From NCBI GenBank assembly GCA_021442155.1, contig CM038221.1, positions 43,533,648-43,597,647 on the forward strand: a stretch of DNA of 64,000 nt, read 5' to 3'. Position numbers and translations under genes: made by a program. This document shows, in pieces, positions 1 through 12,300 of the stretch. This DNA comes from Cymbidium sinense. Lineage: Eukaryota > Streptophyta > Magnoliopsida > Asparagales > Orchidaceae. The notes beneath the pieces are model-generated. The model did not search any database, had not been told where the DNA came from, and saw only the letters and a list, made by a program, of their open reading frames with translations. Each line of letters starts with the position of its first letter. Within the stretch, counting starts at the first letter, position 1.

Positions 1-3000
1 AACCTTAATTAATCACAAACCATTAATCCAATTGAATTGAAACTTTGGGGAACTAAAATGGATGTTAAAACACACATCAAGAAATTTTTCATGAATTATT
101 GCATTTCAATTCATGAGAAATGAAATTTCAAATCCTAAACCTCCATTTTAATTAAATAAATTAATATTAAAGGAAATTAATTAATGTAAATAATTCAAAT
201 CACCTTAAATCAACTTAATGAACCTTAATGAACATTAAAACACTAATGAGACTCTTCCAAACTTAATAACTCACAAATTGACTTAATAAAGCAATTAATT
301 GAATTAAATAATTCAAATAATTAACGAGAAATGATTTAAATCATAAGGAATCAATCAAATGCCCCAAAAGTATCAATGAACCCTCTTTGGAAACATCTTT
401 CAGAGAGGCATTAGAGAAAAATGAAATCCCTAAATGACCTTTTTCTAATTAAGCTTACTTTATGTTTTAATGAAATAATTAAAATCTTAATTACACCCTA
501 ATTATGAATCTAATCAAGATGAAACTTTAGTTACATAAAATTGGCATGTAACCCCACTTGTAATAAAAATTTAGACCTAATTGATCTCTGGCTTGGGAAT
601 TATTGAATTTTTAAATTCCTAGATCAATATTAATCAAATAATGAATAAAGAAAATTCCTTAATTCATTAAATCATTAAATAAATTGAAATAATCTTCATC
701 AAACATCAAAATACTTAGGATAATTCTTGAAACATCCTAAGTCAAAGAATTTAATCAGTTACATACTTAAGGATTAATAAAATTAATAAATCATATTAAG
801 AGTAATTATACCTTAAATTAATAAATTCATAATTAAATAGCCTAAATCAAATCAAATGAAATCATACCTTAACCTAAGTACTCCAAGTTAACATGATTCA
901 AACTAAATTAAACCAATATAACTTAATCCAAAATATTAATACAAATGAAATGAAATAAACCAAAGTCAAAACATCAAATCAAGCTAAATAAAATAAAATA
1001 AATGAAATAAATTAAATCAAATGAACCAATTCAAATTAAATCAAATGAACTAAATCAAATAAAATCAAATGAAATAATTCAACCAAACTAAATTGAAAAC
1101 TAAACCAAGAATGAAAATCAAATTCAATTTCCAAAGAAAAGAATAAATCCAAATTCAAATAAAATAAATGAAATCAAAAGGATTAATTAAGATACTTAAG
1201 AATCTTAGTTAGACTTTTGGGATGGATTTTCATCTTAGGATGAAGATTTCATTTCATTAAAAATTAGTATCTTGAATAGAATGAGTTCCATCCAAAAATG
1301 AAATCCATTCTTCTCTTCATTCTTGAAAACCTAAACTTCACTTTAACCAAATAAAAGTGTAATAAAAATGAAAATAAATCACTAAATCATTTGAATTGAA
1401 ACCACCCAAAGGTAAAATTCAAACAAACTTAAACTCCAACTTGAAACTTAAATTAAAGAGGCCTAACAAGGTCTTGCTACAGAAGCCTATTCTCTTCACA
1501 CACTAGATCATTTGGCCATGGACACTAGACTTAGGTTAGTTCATTCTGTAATTCTTTATAATTCCATGTGATTTGTTTTGATATGATGTGCTTCACATAT
1601 CTTTGTGGTGTACTATTTTAGACTACATGTCTAGGATTGTTTGCCCGTTAGACTGGATGGTAGGATGTTCTTTCTAGATTTAACATTGGCTTCTGTAGGG
1701 GCTATGCTGGAAAGTATTGGTATCATAAATAAAATTAAAATGCTATTTCTTGTAAGTATGCTTAAATCCTTAAGCATAGACCATAGGACAGGTGGGCTTG
1801 GAAAGCAACTAATGTTAATCCTGTATGTTTATAAAATATAAATGATGTGTGCTATTTCTATTTTGCTAATATTTGTTTCGTAGGGCTTAGGAATTAACTT
1901 TATAATCAAAATATAAATTTGAGACTAGAATTATGTTATAATCTGTGGTGTCTAGGATTAGCAAGAGCTGACCTTACCAGAAAATAGGTGCAGTGGTCCC
2001 CTATGAAGCCCAATAGATGTCCTTGAGAGAGGAGACTATCTTGAAAATAAGACCCATAGATCTAGACTTATAGTTCTAGGCTGAGTTGTATAAGGGCAGA
2101 TCTTGGTCATTTTCTTTTCTTCCGGGGTGTACAATGGTACGACATTAGCATTTTTCTATAAATTTAAATTATCTTGATTTATTTTGGGTGTGCAATAGAA
2201 TCAACTTGCTTTTCTAGGTTTCTTTCTGTGTTGCACTTTCCTGTGAATGATTTCCTAGATGATTAGGCTCATATGAGAAATTAAATTTTATATCCAACTT
2301 AGGTCTAAACAACTGAAACAAAATTAAAGAAAAAATAAAAACCTCACATAAACTAAATCTTTAGTCAAAACATAAAATAAACTAAAAATAATCAAGTTTT
2401 GAAACCATGAAATCATATTGCTCCAATCCTTAAATTGGGCAACTTCTCCCATTGCACATAAGGGGCATCTGACTTGTGAGGATGACCACCTTCTTGGGAA
2501 GCCTACCTTCTATATTGATTTGGCCCATGACCATTTCTAATTGCATGGCATTAGGCATAAAAATGCATACCCAAGACCTCAAATAAATCTTGAATCAAAA
2601 TATTTAAAAATTTGAAAAATGAGCTTTAGTTCAATGCATTTCATACCCTACATGATTCTAGGGATTAGAAAGTGAGTCTAGGTTCATAGATTCCTTCACT
2701 AAAAATATAACAACCAAGCCATCTTATATTTATGAGACTTCGCATCATGAATTTAAAATGCACTTAGGTGGTGTTAGCTAGTAGCCCTTTCCAGGTGGGT
2801 TGTAAGTCCAAAGAGTCAAGGATTGGTTAATTCCCTTAAATGAGAGGAATGGTTGATAATTCCCAAAAATGAAATTAGGTTGAGCATCAAACATGAGTTA
2901 GAAGCACCTATAGACTAGTTCTGAAGCATCCTTTTCAATAATAAGTCTTCAACCTTAGGCATTTTTATAGTCTTGTGCTGCTAGAATCTAAATCCTAGAC

Positions 3001-3245
3001 TTCTAAGAAAATATCAACTCAAAATCTAAATTAAAATTCCAAAACTTAAAGCCTAAATACATGATAGTTGAAATATCTACTTGGCATCCCAGTATCAATA
3101 GGCATTTCCTACTTCATCCCGTTTGGCCTTCAAAAGAACTCTCTTCAATTTGATAGGATAACATGTTTTTCTTTTGAGATAATATGTTTATTTCTTAATG
3201 ACACATTTGATCATCCAAATAAGAAATTCCTAAACTCTATGTGGT
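1..3245 (+). repeat. Eroded, left-truncated giant Tat LTR (copy A)
   Basis: From about 1,500 to 3,245 the sequence aligns in order with the nested giant LTR at 26,400-28,190: the same succession of anchors appears (a 'TTAGGTTAG' stretch, 'GACTGGATGGTAGGA', a 'CTTAAGCATA' stretch, 'GATGATTAGGCTC', and a 'TTTGGCCTTC'-like block near 3,120). The strand given is the sense in which the LTR would read TG...CA for the coding element. Divergence is high, so this is an old copy. The part before 1,250 is low-complexity AT-rich DNA with many 'AAATCAAATGAA'-like words and is assigned to the LTR only by position. The outermost few hundred bases of the LTR are missing where Tekay-type sequence starts. No gene is seen. 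Confidence 0.6.
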
Positions 3246-3254
3246 GTTATAAAT

Positions 3255-3720
3255 TTTTTCCCACAAGCCACAAATTGTTTAATAGGTATAAAGTGTGCAT
3301 ATTTAGTCAATCGATCAATAATAACACACCCAAATAACATCTTAACCTCTTATGGATCTAAGCCAACCACAAAATCCATGATAATATCATCCCATTTCCA
3401 TTCAAGTTTTGGCAAGGGTTGTAAAAGTCCACTTGGCTTCTGATGTTCAGTCTTAACCATCTAACATGATGGACACTTGTAAACAAATTTAGCTATACAT
3501 CTTTTCAACCCTTGCCACCATAATAATTTTTTAAGATCTTGATCCATTTTACTACTGCCTAAATAAATTGTATAATTAGAGTAATGTGCTTTATATAAGA
3601 TATCTTTCCTTAAATCTCCAATATTTGGAATGCAAACTCTACCCTTATACTTTAGTAATCCCTCCCCATCAACTTCAAAATCATCTATAGGGCCTACTTT
3701 TACCAAATTTAAAATTTTTT
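3255..3720 (-). pseudogene. Integrase N-terminal part (Tekay-type), truncated
   Basis: The fragment starts with a zinc-binding (H2C2) domain: a first His, then 'GSSKMDQDLKKLLWWQGLKR' and the pair 'CPSC'. The second His of the usual H...HxG pattern is Tyr here, so zinc binding would be impaired. After a stop near 3,460 the chain goes on in another frame with '[15 protein letters not shown]', the first catalytic Asp in 'MDFVVGL', and 'DRLTKYAHFIPI'. The homology ends near 3,255, where giant-LTR sequence begins, so the second Asp, the Glu and the chromodomain are missing. In an intact element this enzyme would insert the cDNA into the host chromosome. Here it is not functional. Confidence 0.8.
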
Positions 3721-3839
3721 AAAATTCAACATATTGAGGTAAAGCATCTCGTATCCTGTCCTTTAAATTTGATTGTATAGCCATTTGATTTAACATTGAA
3801 ACATGATCATCTATGATTTAATAATTAAAATTTTTAATT

Positions 3840-4335
3840 TTTCTAGATCTTGAATTAACTCCTCCTATTGAGAAATCAACCAATTTGCACTACCATATAT
3901 TTTTTTGCTTAAAGCATTAACAACTACATTTGCCTTTCCCAGATCATATTGAATATCCAAATCATAATCCTTAATAAGTTCCAACCATCTCCTTTGCCTT
4001 AAATTTATCTCCTTCTGAGTAAAGATGTGCTTTAAGCTTTGATGATCAGTGAAAACTTCACACCATACTCCATATAAATAATGCCTCCAAATTTTCAATG
4101 CAAATACCACTACTGCAAACTCTAGGTCATGGGTGAGATAATGTTTTCATGATTTTTCAATTGTCTTGAGGCATAAGCAACAAACCCTTCCATTTTGCAT
4201 AAGCATACACCCCAAGCCCCTTAATGAAGCATCACTATAAATTTGAAATCCTTCTATCCCTGTTGGAATAGTTAATATTGGTGCAGTCATTAAATAATTC
4301 TTCAATTTTTTAGAAGCCTCATCACACTGATCTGA
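3840..4335 (-). pseudogene. RNase H domain (Tekay-type), frameshifted
   Basis: On the minus strand the beginning reads 'YSDASLRGLGVCL' with the first catalytic Asp, then '[12 protein letters not shown]'. A frameshift near 4,110 leads to an 81-codon open stretch with '[11 protein letters not shown]', '[14 protein letters not shown]' and '[13 protein letters not shown]', the classical C-terminal signature of gypsy RNase H (the usual VVADALSRK is changed at the Asp to Asn). This domain would remove the RNA strand during reverse transcription. It follows the reverse transcriptase directly and precedes integrase. It is inactive because of the shift and the substituted Asp. Confidence 0.82.
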
Positions 4336-4399
4336 CCACTAAAACTTGACAGCCTTTTGTGTTAACCTAGATAATGGCATGGAAATCTATGAAAACCCT

Positions 4400-5080
4400 T
4401 CAACAAATCTTCTATAATATCCTGTCAATCCTAAAAAATCTCTGACTTCTATGATAGTGGTTGGTCTATGCTATTAAACTATTGGTATGAATTTATTCTG
4501 ATCCACTAAACACATTCACTACTAATCATATGCCCTAAAAATATGATGTTATTTAACCAAAATTCACATTTTGAATTTACATATAATTCAATTCCTTTCA
4601 GAGTTTACAAAATAATGTGAAGATGATTTGTATGAGCTACTTCATCTCTAGAATATATAAGAATATCATTTATGAATACAATCACAAATGAATCCAAAAA
4701 TGGTTTAAAGATTATATTTATGAGATCTATAAATACAGCTGGAGCATTGATTAAGCTAAAAGGCATCACCACAAACTCATCATGCTCATATCTTGTACTA
4801 AATGTAGTTTTTGATATATCTTCTTCTTTGATTCTAAGCTGATGATAAATTAATCTTAAATCAATTTTTGAAAATATTGAAGCTCCTTCTAGTTCAAAAA
4901 GATCTTCAATCCTTGGAAAAGGATACTTATTCTTCAATGTGAGTTTATTAAGCTCTCTATAATCTATACATAGCCTTAAGCTCTCATCTTTCATCTTCAT
5001 AAATAATATAGGAGCTACCCAAGGAGATGTGTTAAGCCTGATAAAGCCTTCTCCAGTAATTCTTGCAACCAATTCTTCAA
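4400..5080 (-). pseudogene. Reverse transcriptase (Tekay-type), active site mutated
   Basis: A 155-codon open stretch holds most of the palm and fingers: '[14 protein letters not shown]', '[20 protein letters not shown]', '[15 protein letters not shown]', '[14 protein letters not shown]', and the catalytic box as '[11 protein letters not shown]'. The family has two Asp in this box (F/YVDD or FIDD); the first is Asn here, a single G-to-A change that would abolish polymerisation. 'FGLTNAPA' of the family reads 'FSLINAPA'. The thumb and connection continue to about 4,400 in other frames, with 'FYRRFVEGF'-like sequence near 4,400. An overlapping open stretch upstream supplies the protease-RT linker. 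Confidence 0.88.
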
Positions 5081-5765
5081 CTCTTGTAATTTCTTGATCG
5101 CCATTATATATGACATTTTTTCTATAAGTTCTATTCCTTGAATTAAATCAATAGAGAATTCTATCTCTCTGACTGGAGGTAAAGTTGGTAAATCATCCAA
5201 AAAAACTTTTGGATACTCCCTCATTATTAGTATATCTTCTAACTTGTTTACCTCTTTAGTAACATTAGAAACTTGAGAAAAAAAACCTTCATAACCTTTT
5301 GCTAGCATATTTTGAACTTTTAAGAAAGTCATCATCATAGATAATACTCTCTTATGCCCCACAAATTTGAGTTCTTCTTCCCTAGGGATATTAAAGTTGA
5401 CTATCTTTTTACAACAATCTATAGTAGCATAATATTTAGATAGCCAATCCATTCCTAAAATCACATCAAATTTATATAGTGGAAGTGCTATTAAATCTGC
5501 ATCCAAGCTTCTTTCACAGATATTCAAGTTGACATTGCAAAATTTTTTAGCATTCATATGAGACCCATTTGGCATTGCAACTGATAATACTACAGACATT
5601 TTCATAACTTTCAATCCCATAATTCTTAGACATTCCTCAGATATAAATGAATGTGATGCTCCAATATCAAATAAAACTTTAATTGATTTATTTTTAATAG
5701 AGATAAAATCTATAAATGAATATATATATATATATAATATCTAGTACAACATAAAATTTTAGTAA
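5080..5765 (-). pseudogene. Retropepsin and linker (Tekay-type)
   Basis: The 201-codon stretch includes 'LPLYKFDVILGMDWLSKYYA', the C-terminal core of gypsy retropepsin, then 'IDCCKKIVNF' and the linker to the RT with 'LIMREYPKVFLDDLPTLPP', which is the usual beginning of the RT module. The N-terminal half lies near 5,600-5,700 as 'DIGASHSFIS'-like sequence: the minus strand reads 'KVLFDIGASHSFI' there, carrying the catalytic Asp in an altered DTGAS motif (Asp-Ile-Gly-Ala-Ser). The enzyme would cut the gag-pol precursor. A (TA)n stretch at about 5,718-5,738 interrupts the region upstream. Confidence 0.75.
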
Positions 5766-5767
5766 TG

Positions 5768-6860
5768 CTAGTTTAAATAAAGACATATCGATAATGATGT
5801 TAGACGAGTCTTTTGCTTCCTGTTGTGTGAGTGCATATACTTGTGTATTTTATTTGATTGTGATGGAAATGATGTAGTTGATTCAGTCATCCTTTGTCTG
5901 CCAATAGTTCTTTGAGGAGGCTGAACACTTATCTTAGTATCAACTGAAAATTCTTGACCCAAGGTAGATTAAGATCTACCCAAGATAGATTAAGATCTTA
6001 CCATATATCTTGGCTGATGGCACCAAAAGCAAGTATTTATGCTTAAGAGTAACTCTCCTTTATGTGCTCTTCCACATTTTGGGCATGTAGTAACATTATT
6101 ACTGTTAGCAGTATTATTAGACTTAGGCTTCTTCTAGTTTAATTTTTCAATTTGAACATTCTGCCCAGATTTTGACTTATCATCATGCTTCTTTTTTTGA
6201 ATATCTCCTCCTCTAAGTAGCTTATAAATCCAACTCTATCCTTCTAGCCCTCTCCACTAGTATAGAATAATCATCAATGCCTAGAGGAATCAAGGGCTGT
6301 CTGACTACATCCTTTAGTCTGGATGAAAACCTATGATATTTCTCCTCTGCATCTAGTATTAATTGGGGTGCACACCTTCAAAGCATTATGAATTCAGCTT
6401 CATACTGCATGATAGAATGATCTCCTTGTACTAATATGATGAATTTATCCTACATTTTTCTTCTAGCTAAGAGGGGTACAAACCAATCTCTAAAGGCCTT
6501 CACAAAGTCCTCCCATGAAACAAGATTGTAAAGCCTTCCTTTAAACTTTTCTTGCAATTTTCCTCACCACCATCTCTCAGCTTCGCCATCAAAAGAAAAA
6601 AAAAACCTAATGCAACTCTTCTTTCTAGAGTGCATGACATACTTTCTAAAATTTTCTTTATCCGCATCAACCTATTTTCTGCTTCAATAGGTCCTCCTGT
6701 TCTTGAGAAAAGATGTGGCCTCATATCTTGAAATAATTTAAGATATTTGTCCATAGGATTTCCACCCCTTCCACTAGCCTGAGTCTATTGATTTCGTATC
6801 ATCTGAGTCATTGCTTCTATCATTTAAGCAAATGCATCTTTAGTAAGAGGTTGCAAATTT
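5768..6860 (-). pseudogene. Gag (Tekay-type) with zinc knuckles, broken
   Basis: The capsid start is visible at 6,500-6,754 as 'TGGPIEAENRLMRIKKILES' followed by the 'ERRVALGFF' helix, the standard opening of the Tekay gag (retrotransposon gag domain). Later parts are in different frames. At about 6,005-6,090 a pair of zinc-knuckle sequences reads 'CPKCGRAHKGE' and 'NTCFWCHQPRYM'; the last Cys of the second knuckle is lost. The C-terminal piece (5,768-5,962) resembles the Gln-rich spacer before protease and ends near 'HNRKQKTRLT', which corresponds to the conserved 'ITRQEAEDS' region. Gag would package RNA. Several stops make it non-functional. Confidence 0.72.
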
Positions 6861-7468
6861 TCTTAAGCCTCTCTATTTTCAATAACATCTTCTTGAATTG
6901 ATTTAGAAGCATAATTTATTTATAACCATCACACATAATCATTCTCCATAAAATTATCTTTATTTCTGATTATGATCATTTATATCATTAAATATATTTA
7001 TTTATAACTTATTGAATATCAAGACTAAATGAGAAAAGAAAACATAAACATATCCAATAAATATAAACTACAATTATTAATTCATATAAGAGTAACAAAT
7101 CCAAACCATATTTAATAAATTTATCTACATATATAAATTATTGATATCATATAAAATATAATCAAACATAAACTCACACCAATCTCTTGAAGTCATACAA
7201 CTATAAACATATTCCTTATCACCATTAGGAATATTACGAAAAATATAAAATAACTTGCAATTAAAATTTATAAACATATCCAATATAAATAAAACTACAT
7301 ATGCATGATATTTTGCTAAAATAAGAATGTTATGAGGGTTTTAAAAATCCAACATATTAGATGCAAATGAACATTTCTAGGAACTTTATGTTTAATTTAT
7401 AATCATTATCGAAAACATTTTGAAAACTCATCTATATAATAAAACACATAGTACTATTTTACCTTTTT
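6861..7468. other. AT-rich stretch without recognisable gene
   Basis: This segment lies upstream of the Tekay-type gag and ends where the giant 3' LTR starts. It is AT-rich and shows no open frame, primer site or LTR terminus that I can support. It may hold the Tekay leader, but this is inference from position only. Confidence 0.4.
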
Positions 7469-8561
7469 TGTGCATACATACTTCTCAAACATTTCTCCCT
7501 TCTATCCCTCTTTTTGATTAGAAAATAGGAGAAAATATACAACTTGCAATTAATGATTTTTATTGGATAAATTATATTTACAATAGTAATAAGATAAGAA
7601 AAATTAAATATGCATGATCTTTTACTATAAAATTAAAGGTTTATTTTAAACTGATGTAAAAAGTTATGAGGCATGCTTAATTACATTAGAATGAGATCAT
7701 GATATAGATTATGATAAATAATCATTATTTCCAAAGAATTCAAAGATAGGGACTATCAACATTTTTTTTGGAAAATCTAATTTGATTAAAGGAAAGTTAT
7801 TATCGACACCATGAGTAGGGGATGCTATGATACTAGGAAGCCTTTTATCTAAACTATCTCTCTCATTTTTCTGATTTATATGTTGAATTTTTATTAGAAA
7901 TTAGTCTCTCACAACACAAGATTGTGAAAATGCCTTGAGGGATTTATACTTGTTGACAAAGAAAACAACAATCCATCTAATAAGGAGCTTTGGCGTGATA
8001 AAGCATGACCTAAATCTAAGAAATGTATGGTTTACTCCACAAGAGAGAAAATCACCCTAATGGACTTCAATGAGTAAAACTCCTTACAATTTTAAATACA
8101 TGTAGGAAGTCTTAACAAAGATAGCGTTGTTATTTTAAATGAGATTAAGTCCTTAAACACACTCTCTAAGAGACTAGATCATGAATGACATGTGTAATTA
8201 CTTAATATAATGCAAATTTTATTAAGTTTTATTTTGATTTTTAGATAATTTATTTGAAGAGCTATGGATTCATACAACAAATGAGAAAATGAGATAAAAT
8301 TAGGGAAAAAGGAGTGTTTTACCATGGCTCAAAGGTGATTTTCCTGTGAAAATCTTACTAGATGCAAGAGATTTTATATGTAAATGGTTAGCTTTACATG
8401 TGTTGAAAATTTATTTTATTTGACTTGTTTATATATCAAGCTTGAAATTTAATGTTATTTTAAAAGAGCTAACGAAATACTAGCTGAACAACAAATATGA
8501 GAATTAATAATCTTTTGATAACAAAGTTTTAATCACCTAACATTTATATGTAAATGTGTTC

Positions 8562-8565
8562 TATA

Positions 8566-8597
<32 letters not shown>

Positions 8598-8765
8598 ATA
8601 ATAATAATAATAATAATAAATAATTAATAATAATAACAATTAAAATAATAATTAAAATAACTAATTTAATAATTTAATAATAATAATAATAATAATACAA
8701 TAATAATAATAATAATAGTACAAATAATAATAATAATAATAACAATAATAATTTATAATATAATA
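8562..8765. repeat. (AAT)n microsatellite inside the 3' LTR
   Basis: An imperfect AAT/TAA trinucleotide tract runs for about 200 bases after a short (TA)n run. The corresponding position of the 5' LTR (around 35,500) has no such tract, so it expanded after the element inserted. Confidence 0.9.
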
Positions 8766-11700
8766 ATTTTTTATTTGAAAATATATTCAAACAAACATGA
8801 TTGTTCATGTTATGGCTAAAATTAGCAAGAAATGTTTTCATGTTCTCTTTCCCAAAGCTGAAAGCTCTAAACGAGCAAGAGTAAGCAAGATGCTTTTTAT
8901 TTTATGCATGATGTGAGACATACAACATCCAACTAAGGGGTTGCTAAATCTTTTATTATCTTGATTTATGTCCTAGGTTTTAGGTGAGGTTATGAGTTAT
9001 TTAGTTTAATTTTGAGTTGATTAATTGGATAGAAAATTTATTTTTCCCTAAGTTCCTAATCGCATCCAGGCCATTCATTAATTAATAAAGAAACTATGGA
9101 AAATAATGCCATCCTAATGCACAAGCTAAACAAACATCAAACAAATTTACAAAGCTAGCGCAAAAGAATAAGAGGCCGATGTGGTCAGGCTCCATCGCAC
9201 AAACCCAAAAAGATATGTGGGTAACCGAGCTCTACCCTTATTCAACTCAGATTAAAATAATTATAATTTAGAAGGAATTTATGTTATGGGGGTCTTTATT
9301 TTTCATTCTTCATTTCTTCATTTCTTTCTTATTTTGGTTGGTTGGAATGTGATTGATCCAAGGCTTCACATAGTGCATAAGACTTGATCTTATGACCAAT
9401 GTTCACCCTAATCCCCCATAACATTCATTCCAAATCTTAATTACAAAAATTACATCAAAATGAGAAAATTAAATCTAACTAAACCTATAAAATAGAGATT
9501 AACTAAACTTATCACATCCCAAGCAATTATATGAATAATTTGGACTTAGAACCCCATACATGGGAAACCAAGCTTACCTGTCCTAGTTTGGATTATGCAT
9601 AGGGTTATAAGCAACCTGCATAACAAAAAGCATTTATATTTTTAATACAACACTCTGATTATGCTAAAATCACCCTATCATCTAGTCTACTCACATGCAC
9701 CCTAACATCCAGTCTAAAACATTACATCACAAAATAAAATCAAGCATCAAACCATGTACCACCCTAACATAGAGCTAGAAATGGTGACTTAATGTGCATT
9801 TAAGGTTTGTGTGGCATATCTTAACTAGGCTTTAAGGTTAGAATTTTCTTAGTGTGAGAGATTTAATTTAGAAGGGTGGTTTCATTTTAAGTGATTTAGT
9901 TGATTTGTTGATTTTATTTGATGATTTGATTTGATTTGAATGAACCTACATTTAGTTACTAAATGTTGTAAAGAGAAGAAAAGAGAAGTGAACTTCTCTT
10001 TCATCCCTACTTTAAGTAGTTTCTAAAGTAAATTCATTAATGATTTTTCTTTAGTGAATATATTATTATGTGTTTTAATTAACCCTAAGTTTAGATTTAC
10101 TCTAAATAATCCTATTCAATAAGAAAGACATCTTAGGATTAAGGTGAATTACTATCACATAACACACAACCATTTATTTCTTTCTAATATGTATATCATG
10201 CATATGAATGGTCCTAAGCATAACTATACATGCAAAATTGCACATTTTAGCACACCTTGATGATGAATGCTAAAAGACGTTGTTTAAGAAAATTTGGATA
10301 TTCCATGAATGTATGTTTTTATTAAGTAGAAAAGAGGGACTCTTTTATTCATTAATCAAATGCATATTTACATGTTTAAAAGACATAAGTGAGTACAACA
10401 TCATTATTTTCTACACTAGGGGTGTAAGGTATAAGACTTACTTGGGGCTACTTAAAGCTTCACAACCCTGGGATGTCTAGACTAATAAATACATGTGCAT
10501 GTACAAAAAAATAAATGGAAGAAGAGTCATGCACAAGATTTTTGTGTTTGATTTGGTTATGCAATTTACATGTGTAAATATGAAGATCCTTCATAAGTCA
10601 TAACATAGAAGTGGATAGGAATAGATTTAAGCAAGTGTTATGTTCTTTTCAAATGAACTATACACTTTGCAAATCCTATTCAAATCTATGTTAGAAGAAA
10701 GAAGAAAATTACATAATACACATTTTATGCTATAATCACATGCAATCTTATAAGCATTTATAAGTAGCATCACTTTATTTATAATCTTTGATTTATAGGT
10801 TTTAAAAATAATTTTTTGTTTACTAGTGATAATAGCCACTCATATTCTTAACTTTAGCAAAAACATGCAATTTGACATAAAGGGAAATAATTTATTTATT
10901 TATTTTTTCAAAAAAATGATGAATGCATGATTTCATATGGCAAACAACATTTAGCATGCTTGGAAAGAAATAAAGTGATGTAAGCATATGACTTCATTCA
11001 CTCTAATTAATTCCTAAGATAATCTTATAAGATGAGATTATTTAAAGTGAATTAAAATTCTTTAAAGAGATTTTTATTTTTGAATTTGATTTTGTTTGAT
11101 TTAGAAAATGTAAAAAAAGTTTGCTGGTTCTAACCCATTTCCCCCATGTGTGAGTTAATTTAGTTTAATTTTAGAACAATTAGATTGATTTTTATATTTT
11201 GTTTAGGTTAACATGTGAATTAAATCCATTAATTACCCATTTCCTATACCACTTTAGCATAATTAACCAAACAATTATGAGCCAACATATGATATGCAAC
11301 CACATAAAATTTAAATCAGCAATGCACCTAAGAAATAAAGGAGCCTAATGAAATTGTCTCATAATTATTGATTAATTAAGCTAAAGGGTTTTCATTAAGT
11401 ACTTTTATAACCTTCCCACATATATGAGTTGAATTTGCTTTCCTTAAATTTACCTTAGGCTTTTGAACACCTAAGGATCTACCCAAGATTGAGATGATTA
11501 AGTTCCAGATTGATTTGATTTTGAATTTTGATTAATTGAATTTATTAATGAAGTGACTAAGCCATTAATTACAATTTGATTAAATGTTTTCCAAATGGAG
11601 TGAACTTAGGGATAAGAGATTGGAAAAGGAATCCTAATGTCATTCCCTAAGTCCATTCACCATTTTATAGTGATTATCAAACTTAATTAAAGGGTTCATC

Positions 11701-12079
11701 ACTATTTAATAGCTTAATTAATCACTTAATTAATTAAGGGAGTAATTAGGGGTGAATCAAGTAATTCCCCTAATTAATCCAACAATAAATTCCAAGAAAA
11801 TCATGGGAGGTAGAGATCATCCCACTAATCAACCTTAGGAAGTTTGAAATTAATTATTGAAGTAATTAATAAGTAATTAACATAATTATATTGGTAAAAT
11901 CCCAAATTGAGTGAAATTTACTGTATAAAATCAATTAGAAATAATTTTATTGGATTCTTCTAAATAATCTTTAAAATGAACTTGAGCTTGTATTTTTTAG
12001 ATTTTAATACATTTAGTTATGATTTTATGAAGTTTATGTTATTATTGCTTAATTAAATAGCCTAATTAATTAACTAATC

Positions 12080-12300
12080 CCGTCGGCGCCACGTGGACTG
12101 TTGACGCGGTGCGATGAGATTGGTTATTTAAGTTGTCACATGCACCCATCTAGCGTAACGTTTCCCCCGTCGGGATCAGACGGTTAGGAATAATCTCATG
12201 GCTTTGATAGGTTTTATCAGCTGATCTAATCATTTTAATCAGGGTCGTCCATCCAAAACATGCGGGATGGACGGCCCATGATTCATTGTGCCTAAGCTAT
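12080..12300. promoter_or_regulatory. GC-rich LTR core with G-box word and strong hairpin
   Basis: In an otherwise AT-rich LTR this core is GC-rich and holds 'CCACGTGG' (a G-box palindrome) at about 12,090, a TATA-like 'TTATTTAAG' and an inverted repeat: arm GTCGTCCATCC at 12,244-12,254 and arm GGATGGACGGC at 12,265-12,275. The 5' LTR has the same block at 38,850-39,100. Its position before a region that looks like a transcribed leader (read on the minus strand) suggests a promoter/regulatory core, but this is inference. Confidence 0.4.

Larger units (their letters stand above)
3250..6860 (-). mobile_element. Tekay-type (Del) Ty3/gypsy chromovirus fragment, gag-pol relic
   Basis: Read on the minus strand, the order is gag, zinc knuckles, protease, reverse transcriptase, RNase H and the start of integrase, which is the Ty3/gypsy order. 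Motif wording (RNase H with '[20 protein letters not shown]', integrase 'WWQGLKR', '[14 protein letters not shown]') fits the Tekay/Del chromovirus branch. The integrase core is cut after the second catalytic region, so the chromodomain and 3' LTR are absent, and no LTR or primer site could be recognised upstream of gag. Several stops and frameshifts break the polyprotein. It lies between two giant LTRs of opposite orientation (copy A and the 3' LTR at 7,469), which probably removed its ends. Confidence 0.82.

Noticed and set aside
3068..3337. Plus-strand open frame with 'LGIPVSI', like the integrase phrase HGVPVSI
   Set aside because: The DNA up to about 3,245 aligns with giant-LTR sequence at 28,005-28,190, and the Tekay integrase runs on the other strand; the phrase is a coincidence.
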